A stretch of 64,000 bases of DNA, taken from assembly GCA_002451795.1 (NCBI GenBank), contig DKDJ01000009.1:62001-126000 (forward strand), written 5' to 3'. The stretch comes from Bacteroidales bacterium UBA6851. GTDB lineage: Bacteria; Bacteroidota; Bacteroidia; Bacteroidales; UBA932. The notes beneath the pieces were generated by a model, which saw only the letters and a list, made by a program, of their open reading frames with translations, did no database searches and was not told where the DNA came from. Shown one piece after another: positions 49,429 to 58,377 of this stretch (within the stretch, counting starts at the first letter, position 1; every line of letters starts with the position of its first letter). Position numbers and translations under genes: made by a program.

Positions 49429-51888
49429 ATGACGCTGGATAAGATACAGATAGGCACTAAGGCGAGGATTCTTGAGGTTGGAGGAAGTGGATCGCTCAGA
49501 CAGCACTTTCTTGATATGGGAATGATTCCTGGCAATGTGGTTAAACTGATGCAATATGCCCCTCTTGGTGACCCTATGGAACTTCAGATTAATGGCTATA
49601 GCCTTACTTTGCGAAAGGCGGAGGCTGCTATGATTAAGGTAGAGGTATGCTCCGGAGAGGAAGATGATGAAGCGTATACGGAGGCTGTGGATGAAGCCAA
49701 TCAGATCCCGCATCCTGGTCTTGGAGAGGGCGGAAAGTACCATTCCAAAGATCACTCAAATCCTCTTCCAAAGGGGACAGAACTGACATTCGCTTTAGTT
49801 GGAAACCAGAATTGCGGGAAGACTACTCTCTTCAACCAGCTTACTGGAGCGAATCAACATGTGGGGAATTTCCCGGGAGTTACGGTAGACCGTAAAGATG
49901 GTGTCATACGTGGTAATCCAGATACATGTGTGACAGACCTTCCGGGTATTTATTCTCTTTCTCCATATAGTGCCGAGGAGATTGTTTCCAGGAACTTCAT
50001 ACTGAATGACAAGCCGAAAGCCATAATTAATATCGTGGATGCAGGTAATATGGAGCGTAACCTCTATCTTACCATGCAGCTTATGGAACTTGATATCCCT
50101 ATGGTTCTTGCTTTGAACATGATGGACGAGCTTACTGGCAATGGCGGTTCCGTGCGTGTGAATATGATGGAAGACCTGCTTGGCCTTCCAGTGGTTCCTA
50201 TCTCGGCTGCCAACAATCAGGGAATAGAAGAACTTGTGGAGCATGCTGTACATATAGCCAAATATCAGGAGAAGCCAGTAAGGCAGGACCTTTGCAGCCC
50301 TGACGGGAAGAATGGTGCTGTACATCGCTGCCTTCACGGAATAATGCACCTGATTGAGGATCACGCCAAGGCGGCAGGAATCCCGGTTCGCTTCGCTGCC
50401 GACAGAGTTGTGGAAGGGGATGACCAGATAGTAGCTGCGTTGAATCTCTCTCCCAACGAGAAGGACATGATAGAGCACATTATTCTTCAGATGGAGGATG
50501 AGAGGGGGCTTGATAGAAATGCCGCTATGGCGGACATGAGATTCTCGTTCATAGGTAAGTTGTGCGCCAAGACTGTTGTCAAGCCGCGTATAAGTAAGGA
50601 ATATAAGAGAAGCAGGAGGATAGATAGCGTTCTTACCAATCGTTTTCTTGCCCTTCCGATATTTGTACTTGTGATGTCACTGGTGATATGGCTCTCGGTG
50701 GATGTTCTTGGTGCTCCGCTTCAGGATTTGTTGGAGGGTGGCATATCCTCGCTTTCAGGGGCTTGTGATGCTGCTTTTGCACGCTGGGGCGTATCTCCGG
50801 CGGTGAGATCGTTAGTCAGTGGGGGTATCTTCTCTGGTGTTGGTACGGTGATAAGCTTTATTCCGGTGATTGTAATTCTTTTCTTTTTCCTATCTATGCT
50901 TGAAGATAGTGGATATATGGCAAGGGTTGCATTCATAAGTGATACACTGCTTCGGAAGGTGGGCTTGAGTGGAAGAAGTATCGTTCCGCTGCTGATAGGT
51001 TTTGGATGTACAGTTCCTGCAGTGATGGCTACAAGGACGCTTCCTTCTGCCAGAGATAGGAAATTGACGATCCTTCTAACACCTTTTATAAGTTGTTCTG
51101 CCAAGATACCGATCTACGCATTCCTTACTAGTGCATTCTTCCCCGGGAAAGGAGGTCTGGTGTTGGTGGTCCTGTATCTTTCTGCAATAATGGTGGGAGT
51201 TCTGGTAGCTTTGTGCGCCAAACTTCTGCACCGCGGAGAGGCGACGACACCTTTTGTGATGGAACTTCCAAACTACCGTATGCCTGGATTGAAGAATGTT
51301 GGCCGTTTGTTGTGGGATAAGGTTAAGGATTTTCTTCAGAGGGCATTTAGTGTGATTTTCATTGCTTCTATTGTGATATGGTTCCTTCAATCATTTGATT
51401 TTAGACTCCGGTTAGTGGAGCCGGCGGATAGTATGTTGGCCATGATAGCTGGCGTGATCGCTCCGGTATTTGCTCCACTTGGACTGGGAGATTGGCGGAT
51501 AGTGACTGCGCTGATTTCCGGATTTCTTGCCAAGGAGAGTGTTGTGGCTACGCTGCAGGTCCTCGGTGGGGCAGCGGTGCTTACTGGGAAGTCGGCGGTG
51601 TCTCTACTTGCTTTCTGCCTTTTGTATACGCCATGCGTGGCAGCCATTACCGCTGTCAAGAGCGAACTTGGTGGCAAATGGGCAGTGGTAGAAGTCGTAT
51701 TTCAGTGTCTCGTGGCATGGGTGTGCGCGTTCCTTGCATATCATATTAATCTCCCTACCCTGATGGTGCTATTGGTGGTGTTGTCTTTAGTGTGCTACGC
51801 GTTGTCATTCTTTAGGAAGAAAGGGGGGACATGTGGTGGTTCGTGCTGTTCTTGCTGTGATTCCGGATGTCATAAGAGAAAAGGGTAA
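49429..51888 (+). CDS. feoB: Fused ferrous iron transporter FeoAB
   Basis: 819 residues. The first 75 are a FeoA SH3-like domain (LDKIQIGTKARILEVGGSGS, then LQINGYSLTLRKAEAAMIKV). An acidic linker follows. The G domain has GNQNCGKTTLFNQLTGANQ near 125-143, VGNFPGVTVDRKDG, DLPGIYSLSPYS and ALNMMDE. The membrane part has two Gate and one Core regions (GFGCTVPAVMATRTLPSARD). The tail has six cysteines (GGTCGGSCCSCCDSGCHK). It takes up Fe2+ under reducing conditions. The fused form is common in Bacteroidota. queH overlaps its stop by one base. Confidence 0.96.
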   Translation: MTLDKIQIGTKARILEVGGSGSLRQHFLDMGMIPGNVVKLMQYAPLGDPMELQINGYSLTLRKAEAAMIKVEVCSGEEDDEAYTEAVDEANQIPHPGLGEGGKYHSKDHSNPLPKGTELTFALVGNQNCGKTTLFNQLTGANQHVGNFPGVTVDRKDGVIRGNPDTCVTDLPGIYSLSPYSAEEIVSRNFILNDKPKAIINIVDAGNMERNLYLTMQLMELDIPMVLALNMMDELTGNGGSVRVNMMEDLLGLPVVPISAANNQGIEELVEHAVHIAKYQEKPVRQDLCSPDGKNGAVHRCLHGIMHLIEDHAKAAGIPVRFAADRVVEGDDQIVAALNLSPNEKDMIEHIILQMEDERGLDRNAAMADMRFSFIGKLCAKTVVKPRISKEYKRSRRIDSVLTNRFLALPIFVLVMSLVIWLSVDVLGAPLQDLLEGGISSLSGACDAAFARWGVSPAVRSLVSGGIFSGVGTVISFIPVIVILFFFLSMLEDSGYMARVAFISDTLLRKVGLSGRSIVPLLIGFGCTVPAVMATRTLPSARDRKLTILLTPFISCSAKIPIYAFLTSAFFPGKGGLVLVVLYLSAIMVGVLVALCAKLLHRGEATTPFVMELPNYRMPGLKNVGRLLWDKVKDFLQRAFSVIFIASIVIWFLQSFDFRLRLVEPADSMLAMIAGVIAPVFAPLGLGDWRIVTALISGFLAKESVVATLQVLGGAAVLTGKSAVSLLAFCLLYTPCVAAITAVKSELGGKWAVVEVVFQCLVAWVCAFLAYHINLPTLMVLLVVLSLVCYALSFFRKKGGTCGGSCCSCCDSGCHKRKG

Positions 51889-52487
51889 TGGTAGATCTAA
51901 AACTGCCTTCTCCTGGCACAAGGCTGCTTCTTCATTCATGTTGTGCGCCATGCTCAGGAGCTATCATCGAGGCGTTGCTTGCCAATGGCATCTGCCCAAC
52001 GGTATTTTTCAGTAATTCCAATATTGTCCCAGTCTCTGAATACGAACTGCGTCGCTCGGAACTTGAGAGGTACTGCCGTAGTCTTGGCGTTGAAACTGTG
52101 GATGATGAGTATGATCATCGTGCATGGTTTAATGCTATTCGTGGGCTGGAGCGGGAACCGGAAAGAGGTGCGAGGTGTCTCGAATGTTTTCGATTCCGGC
52201 TTTGTCGTGCGGCTTTTTTTGCTTGTGAAAATGGTTTTGACGTGTTGACTACTTCTCTTGCCTCGTCTAGGTGGAAAGATTTAGAGCAAGTGAACAAGGC
52301 AGGTTTCTATGCCTGCTCTCATGCTGGGGAGCAGAGTGGACGTCCGCTTTTGTGGTGGGATATGAACTGGCGGAAAGGCGGTCTTCAGCCGCGTCGCTCC
52401 GAAATTATTCGAGAACGGAAATTCTATAATCAAACTTTCTGCGGGTGCGAGTTTTCGCACGAGTCTTCCGTGAAGAATTCCAAATAA
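51888..52487 (+). CDS. queH: Epoxyqueuosine reductase QueH
   Basis: 199 residues of the DUF208/QueH family. The two cysteine pairs are in LLLHSCCAPCSGA (adjacent cysteines near 18-19) and GARCLECFRFRL, with a later FCGCEFS pair. SLASSRWKDLEQVN holds the substrate side. QueH makes queuosine from epoxyqueuosine in tRNA, replacing QueG, using an iron-sulfur cluster. Its ATG shares one base with the feoAB stop (TAATG), so the iron uptake and the iron-using enzyme are translated together. Confidence 0.92.
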   Translation: MVDLKLPSPGTRLLLHSCCAPCSGAIIEALLANGICPTVFFSNSNIVPVSEYELRRSELERYCRSLGVETVDDEYDHRAWFNAIRGLEREPERGARCLECFRFRLCRAAFFACENGFDVLTTSLASSRWKDLEQVNKAGFYACSHAGEQSGRPLLWWDMNWRKGGLQPRRSEIIRERKFYNQTFCGCEFSHESSVKNSK

Positions 52488-52523
52488 TTCACTATATTCG
52501 CGGGACGTAGTTAGTATTAGATT

Positions 52524-53546
52524 ATGAAACGCACTGTACTTGTGTCCGGAGGTGCCGGATTTATTGGAAGCCATGTTACTGTGGAACTCGTATCAGCGGG
52601 ATATGATGTCATTATTGCAGATAATTTCTCTAACTGTGATATGACGAATTATCATGGTGTATGCCAGATACTTGGTAAAGAAATTCCTCTTGTCAGAATG
52701 GATTTCTGTGACGCTGAAGCTGTACGTAGACTATTTGAAGAACACGATATTGATGCCGTTATCCACTTCGCTGCTTTTAAGGCAGTAGGGGAGTCTGTGT
52801 CAGAGCCTCTAAAGTATTATTCCAACAATCTTGACTCTTTTATCAATATTCTTGAAGCCGCGCGTGTAAAGGGATGTAACGTCTTGTTTTCATCTTCCGC
52901 CACTGTATATGGGGAGGCAGAGAAGAAGCCAGTTACAGAGCAGACTCCAAGACAAAGTGCCACTTCTCCATACGGGAACACCAAGCAGATATGTGAGGAT
53001 ATTTTAAGTGACAGTGTGAAAGCATACGAAGGAATCAAGGGTATAGCCTTGCGTTATTTTAACCCCATCGGAGCGCATCCGTCAGCCCTTATCGGTGAAC
53101 TTCCAAGGGGCGTGCCGAATAACCTTGTCCCGTTTATTACTCAGACCGCTATTGGGAAGCGCGAGTGCCTTTCTGTTTTTGGCGGAGACTATCCGACTCC
53201 TGACGGAACGTGTCTTAGGGACTATATTGATATTGTGGATTTGGCTAAGGCTCATGTCTGCGCTGTACGGAGGATGGTGGATGGGAAGATGGAGCAGGAA
53301 TATGAGGTGTTCAATGTGGGCACGGGCCGTCCGCTATCAGTTCTTGAACTGATAAATTCATTCGAGAAGGTCAATGGGGTTAAACTTAATTGGAAGATGG
53401 CTCCACGTCGCGCCGGTGATGTTGTGGCGATATGGGCAGATCCCTCACTTGCCGAGACCAAGCTTGGGTGGAAAGCCGAGAGGAGTATAGATCAGACTCT
53501 TGCCGCTGCATGGGCGTGGGAGAAACATTTGGCGCAGAAGCAGTAG
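52524..53546 (+). CDS. galE: UDP-glucose 4-epimerase
   Basis: 340 residues of the extended SDR family. The NAD motif GGAGFIGSH is near 9-17, the serine of the triad in LFSSSATVYGE, and tyrosine and lysine in SPYGNTKQICEDIL. The substrate part has RYFNPIGAHPSALIGE and FGGDYPTPDGTCLRDYIDI, typical of GalE. It interconverts UDP-glucose and UDP-galactose for surface glycans. A box TATATTCG at 52493-52500 is a possible promoter. The next gene begins one base after its stop. Confidence 0.95.
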   Translation: MKRTVLVSGGAGFIGSHVTVELVSAGYDVIIADNFSNCDMTNYHGVCQILGKEIPLVRMDFCDAEAVRRLFEEHDIDAVIHFAAFKAVGESVSEPLKYYSNNLDSFINILEAARVKGCNVLFSSSATVYGEAEKKPVTEQTPRQSATSPYGNTKQICEDILSDSVKAYEGIKGIALRYFNPIGAHPSALIGELPRGVPNNLVPFITQTAIGKRECLSVFGGDYPTPDGTCLRDYIDIVDLAKAHVCAVRRMVDGKMEQEYEVFNVGTGRPLSVLELINSFEKVNGVKLNWKMAPRRAGDVVAIWADPSLAETKLGWKAERSIDQTLAAAWAWEKHLAQKQ

Positions 53547-53547
53547 T

Positions 53548-54048
53548 ATGTTTGTCGGTCTGATAAGCGATACTCACGGAGTCTTTTCCGATGAATTCAA
53601 GAAATTCTTTGAGCCTGTGGATGTGATATGGCACGCTGGTGATTTCGGTGGGGGTATCGGCTTTGCAGACTCGATTGCAGAGTTTAAGCCTCTTGTGGGT
53701 GTGTACGGCAACTGTGATGGACAGGATATCAGACGCTCTTATCCCTCGTTTCAAGAGATGACTGAGCAGGGATTGAAAATACTGATGACACATATTGGCG
53801 GGTCCCCTGGACATTATGATTTGCGTGCATTGGCTCTGATTGACTCATTTAAGCCGGATGTTTTCGTATGCGGACATTCGCATATATTGAAAATCATGAA
53901 TGACAGAAGCCGCAAGCTCCTATATATGAATCCTGGAGCTGCCGGACTTCAGGGATGGCACATTGAGCGCACTGCGCTGCGTTTCAAAATAGAGAGTGGG
54001 GAGATAAAGGATATGGAACTTTTCCGGCTCCCTAGAAATGTATATTGA
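53548..54048 (+). CDS. YfcE/MJ0936-type metallophosphoesterase
   Basis: 166 residues from ATG 53548, one base after the galE stop. The metallophosphoesterase motifs are LISDTHGVF near 5-13, WHAGDFGG, VYGNCDGQD (GNCD), THIGGSPGHY and CGHSHILKI with NPGAAG after it. The family hydrolyses phosphodiesters or removes phosphate with two metals; the natural substrate is not known. The gene is in a tight chain galE-phosphoesterase-radA-rsmE. Confidence 0.9.
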   Translation: MFVGLISDTHGVFSDEFKKFFEPVDVIWHAGDFGGGIGFADSIAEFKPLVGVYGNCDGQDIRRSYPSFQEMTEQGLKILMTHIGGSPGHYDLRALALIDSFKPDVFVCGHSHILKIMNDRSRKLLYMNPGAAGLQGWHIERTALRFKIESGEIKDMELFRLPRNVY

Positions 54049-54053
54049 GAATT

Positions 54054-55421
54054 ATGGCAGGAAAGACTAAGACGCTGTGGTATTGTACTTCATGTGGCAA
54101 CGAAAGTCCTAAGTGGATGGGACGGTGTCCTGCATGCGGAGAATGGAACACGATGCAGGAGGCTCCTGCAGAGAAATCTGGGCGGTCTTCTTCTTTTCAT
54201 AGTACTTCATCGGGTCGTGATGCTGTTAGGCCGGTGAAACTGGGTGAGATATCAGGAAGCTCCGAAACAAGGATCAGTCTTGGGATGGGGGAGGTAGATA
54301 GGTTGCTAGGAGGTGGCATTGTCCCGGGGTCTTTGGTGCTGATAGGCGGCGAGCCTGGTATTGGTAAGTCTACCCTTAGTCTTCAGATTCCACTTCATTG
54401 CGATGGGTTGAGAACCTTGTATGTGTCTGGAGAAGAGAGTGCCGCGCAGGTCAAGATGCGTGCTGTAAGACTCGGAGGTAAGGATTCTGGCTGTCTTGTA
54501 TATTCACAGACATGCATCGATGAAGTTATCCGTGAGGCACAGGAGTTGGTCCCCGACCTTATGATAGTGGATTCCGTACAGACTATGTACACTGATTCGG
54601 TGGATTCCGCACCAGGCTCTGTGAGCCAGATTAAGGAGGTGGCGGTGCGTCTGCTGTGGTTTGCTAAAGAGAGCGGTGTCCCCGTAATACTCATAGGACA
54701 TATCACCAAAGATGGCTTTATTGCCGGTCCTAAGATTCTTGAACATATAGTGGATGTGGTTCTTCAGTTTGAGGGAGACAATAGAGGCTCATATAGGCTG
54801 CTCCGCAGTATAAAGAACCGTTTTGGCTCCACTTCTGAACTGTCTGTGTTTGAAATGACAAGTACGGGGCTTAGAGAAGTGGCCAATCCGTCTGAACTGC
54901 TGATCCCGATGCATGAAGAAGGGTTGAGCGGGACAGCGATAGCTGCTACCATTGATGGAACCAGACCGCTGCTTTTCGAGGTACAGGCCTTGGTAAGTTC
55001 TGCTGTATATGGTACTGCTCAGCGGAGTGCTACTGGTTTTGACACACGCCGGCTCAATATGCTTCTTGCCGTGCTTGAGAAAAAAGCAGGCTTTAAGCTC
55101 GGCGCCAAGGATGTGTTTCTCAATATGGCGGGTGGGCTCAGGGTCAATGACCCAGCTTGCGACTTGGCGGTTATTTGTGCAGTTCTGTCTTCGAATTTCG
55201 ACCATGCTCTGCCTTCAGACGTGTGCTTTACTGCAGAAATAGGACTTAGTGGGGAAATCCGGCCTGTTGCACAGGTCGAGCGTAGGGTTGCAGAAGCCGC
55301 AAGGCTTGGATTTAAGAGAATTTTTGTATCATCATATTCCAGTATCGATGCTTCCCCGGAGGGAATAGAGATTGTTCGTGTCCGGGATGTGCCCGAGCTG
55401 GTCAGAACACTTTTTAGATAA
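54054..55421 (+). CDS. radA: DNA repair protein RadA
   Basis: 455 residues from ATG 54054; the frame could reach a TTG at 54045 overlapping the previous stop, but MAGKTKTLWYCTSCG fits the family start. The zinc finger is CTSCGNESPKWMGRCPACG. Walker A is GGEPGIGKST (about 98-107), the RadA-specific KNRFGSTSEL is near 255, and the Lon-like C-terminal domain has SATGFDTRRLNMLLAVLEK and LSGEIRPV. RadA is a RecA-like helicase-type factor that extends recombination intermediates. Confidence 0.95.
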   Translation: MAGKTKTLWYCTSCGNESPKWMGRCPACGEWNTMQEAPAEKSGRSSSFHSTSSGRDAVRPVKLGEISGSSETRISLGMGEVDRLLGGGIVPGSLVLIGGEPGIGKSTLSLQIPLHCDGLRTLYVSGEESAAQVKMRAVRLGGKDSGCLVYSQTCIDEVIREAQELVPDLMIVDSVQTMYTDSVDSAPGSVSQIKEVAVRLLWFAKESGVPVILIGHITKDGFIAGPKILEHIVDVVLQFEGDNRGSYRLLRSIKNRFGSTSELSVFEMTSTGLREVANPSELLIPMHEEGLSGTAIAATIDGTRPLLFEVQALVSSAVYGTAQRSATGFDTRRLNMLLAVLEKKAGFKLGAKDVFLNMAGGLRVNDPACDLAVICAVLSSNFDHALPSDVCFTAEIGLSGEIRPVAQVERRVAEAARLGFKRIFVSSYSSIDASPEGIEIVRVRDVPELVRTLFR

Positions 55422-56161
55422 TGGAACTGTTTTTTTCAAGGGACATTCAAGCCGGGGTTGTGAGGCTTGACCCAGAGGAATCCGCACATTGCGTGAAAGT
55501 GCTTCGTCACAGAGAAGGTGACAGCATTAACATTATCGACGGCAGAGGAGGTCTATATCAGTGCCGTCTTACTACAGCTGATACCAAGAAGGCTGAGGCT
55601 GTGGTAGAGTCATATACAGAGGCGTTCGGAGGTCATCCGTATCGTCTTCAGATGGCCGTCAGTCCCACCAAGAACAACTCCAGATATGACTGGTTTCTGG
55701 AGAAGGCCACAGAAATTGGTGTGGACACCATCGTTCCTGTGCTTGGAGAACATTCCGAGCGTCGAGTCATTAATACTGGAAGGACTTTCAAGCTGATTCT
55801 CTCTGCAGCCAAGCAGTCGCTCAAAGCATTTGTGCCGCAGCTTTTGGCCCCTGTTAGTGTCAAGACTTATCTGGCACAGGTGCCGAAAGAGAAACTTCGT
55901 CTGATAGCATTCTGTGATGAAGAACTTGACATCTCGCAACGTAAGTCTATTGTTGAGGCTCTTGCTGAGTATACTGTTCCCGAAGACCAGATACCGGATA
56001 TTTCCATACTGATTGGACCAGAGGGGGATTTCTCCGCAGAAGAAGTGGGACTTGCCATGCAACTCGGGTGGACTCCTGTCCATATCGGCCCGAGCCGTTT
56101 GCGTACTGAGACTGCTGCGGTTACCTCTGTGGCAGCCGTTTATCTTAAATTTATCAAATAA
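55421..56161 (+). CDS. rsmE: 16S rRNA m3U1498 methyltransferase RsmE
   Basis: 246 residues. The N-terminal PUA-like part has HCVKVLRHREGDSINIIDG. The SPOUT methyltransferase part has KATEIGVDTIVPVLGEHSER, then the knot with ILIGPEGDFSAEEVGLA and LGPSRLRTETAAV-like IGPSRLRTETAAVTS. It methylates N3 of U1498 in 16S rRNA. It starts in the radA stop codon (TAATG). Confidence 0.94.
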   Translation: MELFFSRDIQAGVVRLDPEESAHCVKVLRHREGDSINIIDGRGGLYQCRLTTADTKKAEAVVESYTEAFGGHPYRLQMAVSPTKNNSRYDWFLEKATEIGVDTIVPVLGEHSERRVINTGRTFKLILSAAKQSLKAFVPQLLAPVSVKTYLAQVPKEKLRLIAFCDEELDISQRKSIVEALAEYTVPEDQIPDISILIGPEGDFSAEEVGLAMQLGWTPVHIGPSRLRTETAAVTSVAAVYLKFIK

Positions 56162-56163
56162 TT

Positions 56164-57216
56164 ATGAGAATAAGGTCTTTTCTTTTGGCTATCTTGCTTG
56201 TCCCGATGGTTGTGCTGTCCTGTAAAAAGGATACCCCCAAAACGGAAGCAAAGGCTATTACATTTGATTATAAGGCATTTGTAGATGAGCTCAATACTCC
56301 ATACAAGGATTTTGTAACTAAATATAAGGAGAATACGAGTATTCAGGATGACTATTCTTCTGTCACGATTCTCAAAGGCGTATATGTTGTAGGGGAGAAA
56401 GAGTATAATCTCAATATTATTGCCACCGCTGATAGATATGGACTTGTTGATAGGATTGTAGCACAGCCTGTGGATAGTGATGACTCAAAGGATTTGTGGA
56501 ACTTCTTTATGGACAGTTCGGCATCACTGGGATTAGGTGATTTCGCTTCAGCCAAGTACAAGACTTTGAATGGCTCTGGAACTATAGGGTCTTTCGATGA
56601 AGCCCGGTCTTTCTTCGGCGACAATTATTCTATGTCCGCCACTTTCATGACGGCTTTTGAATATGCCGGTGGAGATACGAGGATTGTGCTTTTCTTGGGA
56701 AGTGGCAGCTTTTCCTTTCTTATCATGGACAACTACCTTACTCTTGACGAGTCTGTCTTGAGAGGTTGGCCTGGAGCCACATATACGGACCTTGTCTCAC
56801 TTACGTATACTATTGCTGAAGAGCGGGACAAGAGTCTGTTCTTCAAGAGAGCTGTGGATCCACTTGGAAATGAATTTGTTGCTGAAGCCTTCCTCAATGA
56901 AAAGAACGGAAAGGTCAAGACTGTGGATGCCGTCTTGAATGAGTCTTCCTGGGACCAGGTATTAACTGTGTGGAAATCGTATGCCAAGCCAGATGCTATC
57001 CTTGGACTTGGCACGCTAAAGACTGTGAAGGTGTTTAAAGACGGCAAAGAACAGAGTGGCGTTTTTGACACTGCAGACGATATGCTTGCTGATCTGGAGG
57101 AACACGGACGTCCTACTGATGCAGTATATGAATTGTCTTATGCCAAGGATACTTTCTTTATCACAGTTACCCTTGGGGCAGATGCCATGACCCTTCAGGG
57201 CCTTATCAGTGAGTGA
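56164..57216 (+). CDS. Lipoprotein of unknown function
   Basis: 350 residues. The signal RSFLLAILLVPMVVLSCKK carries a lipobox (VLSC, cysteine near 20). The rest is a mix of strands and helices with no motif I know. It has a repeated feature, a strand pair with D-G or N-G turns (KGVYVVGEKEYNLNIIATAD; LKTVKVFKDGKEQ). It starts two bases after rsmE and so is probably the last gene of that operon. Its 3-prime end overlaps the convergent aminotransferase gene by 11 bases. Confidence 0.7.
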   Translation: MRIRSFLLAILLVPMVVLSCKKDTPKTEAKAITFDYKAFVDELNTPYKDFVTKYKENTSIQDDYSSVTILKGVYVVGEKEYNLNIIATADRYGLVDRIVAQPVDSDDSKDLWNFFMDSSASLGLGDFASAKYKTLNGSGTIGSFDEARSFFGDNYSMSATFMTAFEYAGGDTRIVLFLGSGSFSFLIMDNYLTLDESVLRGWPGATYTDLVSLTYTIAEERDKSLFFKRAVDPLGNEFVAEAFLNEKNGKVKTVDAVLNESSWDQVLTVWKSYAKPDAILGLGTLKTVKVFKDGKEQSGVFDTADDMLADLEEHGRPTDAVYELSYAKDTFFITVTLGADAMTLQGLISE

Positions 57217-58357
57217 TGACCTCTGATAGTATCTTGATGCCGTTTTCCATCTTGTTCTTGTCAAGGAACGAGAAGTTGAGCCGCATGGTGTTGCGGTGAC
57301 TTCCGTCCGGATAGAAAAACGAACCAGCCACATAAGCCACGCCTGCCGAGAGGGCTTTGTCGTAGAGTGATACGGTATCAATACTGTCCGGAAGAGTTAG
57401 GAATAGGAATAGCCCACCTTCAGGGTGAGTCCAACTTACACCTTCTGGCATATATTTCTCAAGGAGCGCGATCATGTAATCGCGCTTTTCTTTGTAGTAT
57501 GCTATGCTTTTCTTGAGGTTCCTATCAAGTGCACCGCTGCTCATGAATTCAGCGGCCAGGTACTGGTCCAGTACTGGCGGACATAGGTCGAGCGACTGCT
57601 TGCAGACATATATGCTATCAAGTAGTTCTTCTGGACCTATTGCCCAACCGAGCCTGAATCCAGGAGCAAATATCTTTGAGAAGCTGCCGAGGTGGATTGT
57701 GCGTTCCGGCGCGAGAGAGTAAATGGTCTCTACTGGAGTTCCGCTATACCGCAGTTCTCTGTAAGGGCTGTCTTCTACTATAACAAATCCATATTTGCGG
57801 GACAGGTCCACTAACGCTTGTCTTTCCGTTATGGTCATGGTCTCCCCACTTGGGTTCTGGAAGTCGGGTATTACGTAGCAGAACTTGGCCTTTTTGAGCG
57901 TTTCATGGCTTACTCCACAAGTATCCTCCTTCCATCCCGACATCGGCTGGATGTCTGCTCTATATGATTTGAATGACTGTATTGCTCCGAGGTATGTGGG
58001 GCTGGATGTGAGGATGACGTCACCTGGATTGACAAGAATCCTAGTACAGATGTCAATTCCTTGCTGGGATGAGGTGGTTATCTGCACTCGACTAAGCGGG
58101 ACATTGTATCTTCTGGCTACTGCTTGCCGAAGTTCTGGAACTCCCTGCGTGGCCCCGTATTGGAGGGCCATGCTTCCATATTTTGAGAGTACATCTGCGC
58201 AGATCTGCTTTATGTCCTCAATGGGAAAAGTGCTTCCGTTGGGGTATCCGCCAGCAAAAGAATATATGTCGTTGAGGTTCACTTTCTTGAAAATCTCCCT
58301 CACTGGAGATCTCATAAAACCATGTACGTCATCTGATAGGAGTTCTGAGTAATCCAT
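57206..58357 (-). CDS. PLP-dependent aminotransferase, class I/II (LysN/aromatic type)
   Basis: 383 residues. LQYGATQGVPELRQAVARRY is near 65-84, NPSGETMTITERQ near 168, and DSPYRELRYSG near 197. The PLP lysine is in LGSFSKIFAPGFRLGW, and the carboxylate-binding arginine in NTMRLNFSF. The pattern is that of 2-aminoadipate/aromatic aminotransferases related to MocR C-domains, without a DNA-binding N-terminus. The amino-acid substrate cannot be told. It is last in the minus operon, 20 bases after manC. Confidence 0.87.
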   Translation of the reverse strand: MDYSELLSDDVHGFMRSPVREIFKKVNLNDIYSFAGGYPNGSTFPIEDIKQICADVLSKYGSMALQYGATQGVPELRQAVARRYNVPLSRVQITTSSQQGIDICTRILVNPGDVILTSSPTYLGAIQSFKSYRADIQPMSGWKEDTCGVSHETLKKAKFCYVIPDFQNPSGETMTITERQALVDLSRKYGFVIVEDSPYRELRYSGTPVETIYSLAPERTIHLGSFSKIFAPGFRLGWAIGPEELLDSIYVCKQSLDLCPPVLDQYLAAEFMSSGALDRNLKKSIAYYKEKRDYMIALLEKYMPEGVSWTHPEGGLFLFLTLPDSIDTVSLYDKALSAGVAYVAGSFFYPDGSHRNTMRLNFSFLDKNKMENGIKILSEVITH

Positions 58358-58377
58358 TTTCCAATCTGAGATTTTAT

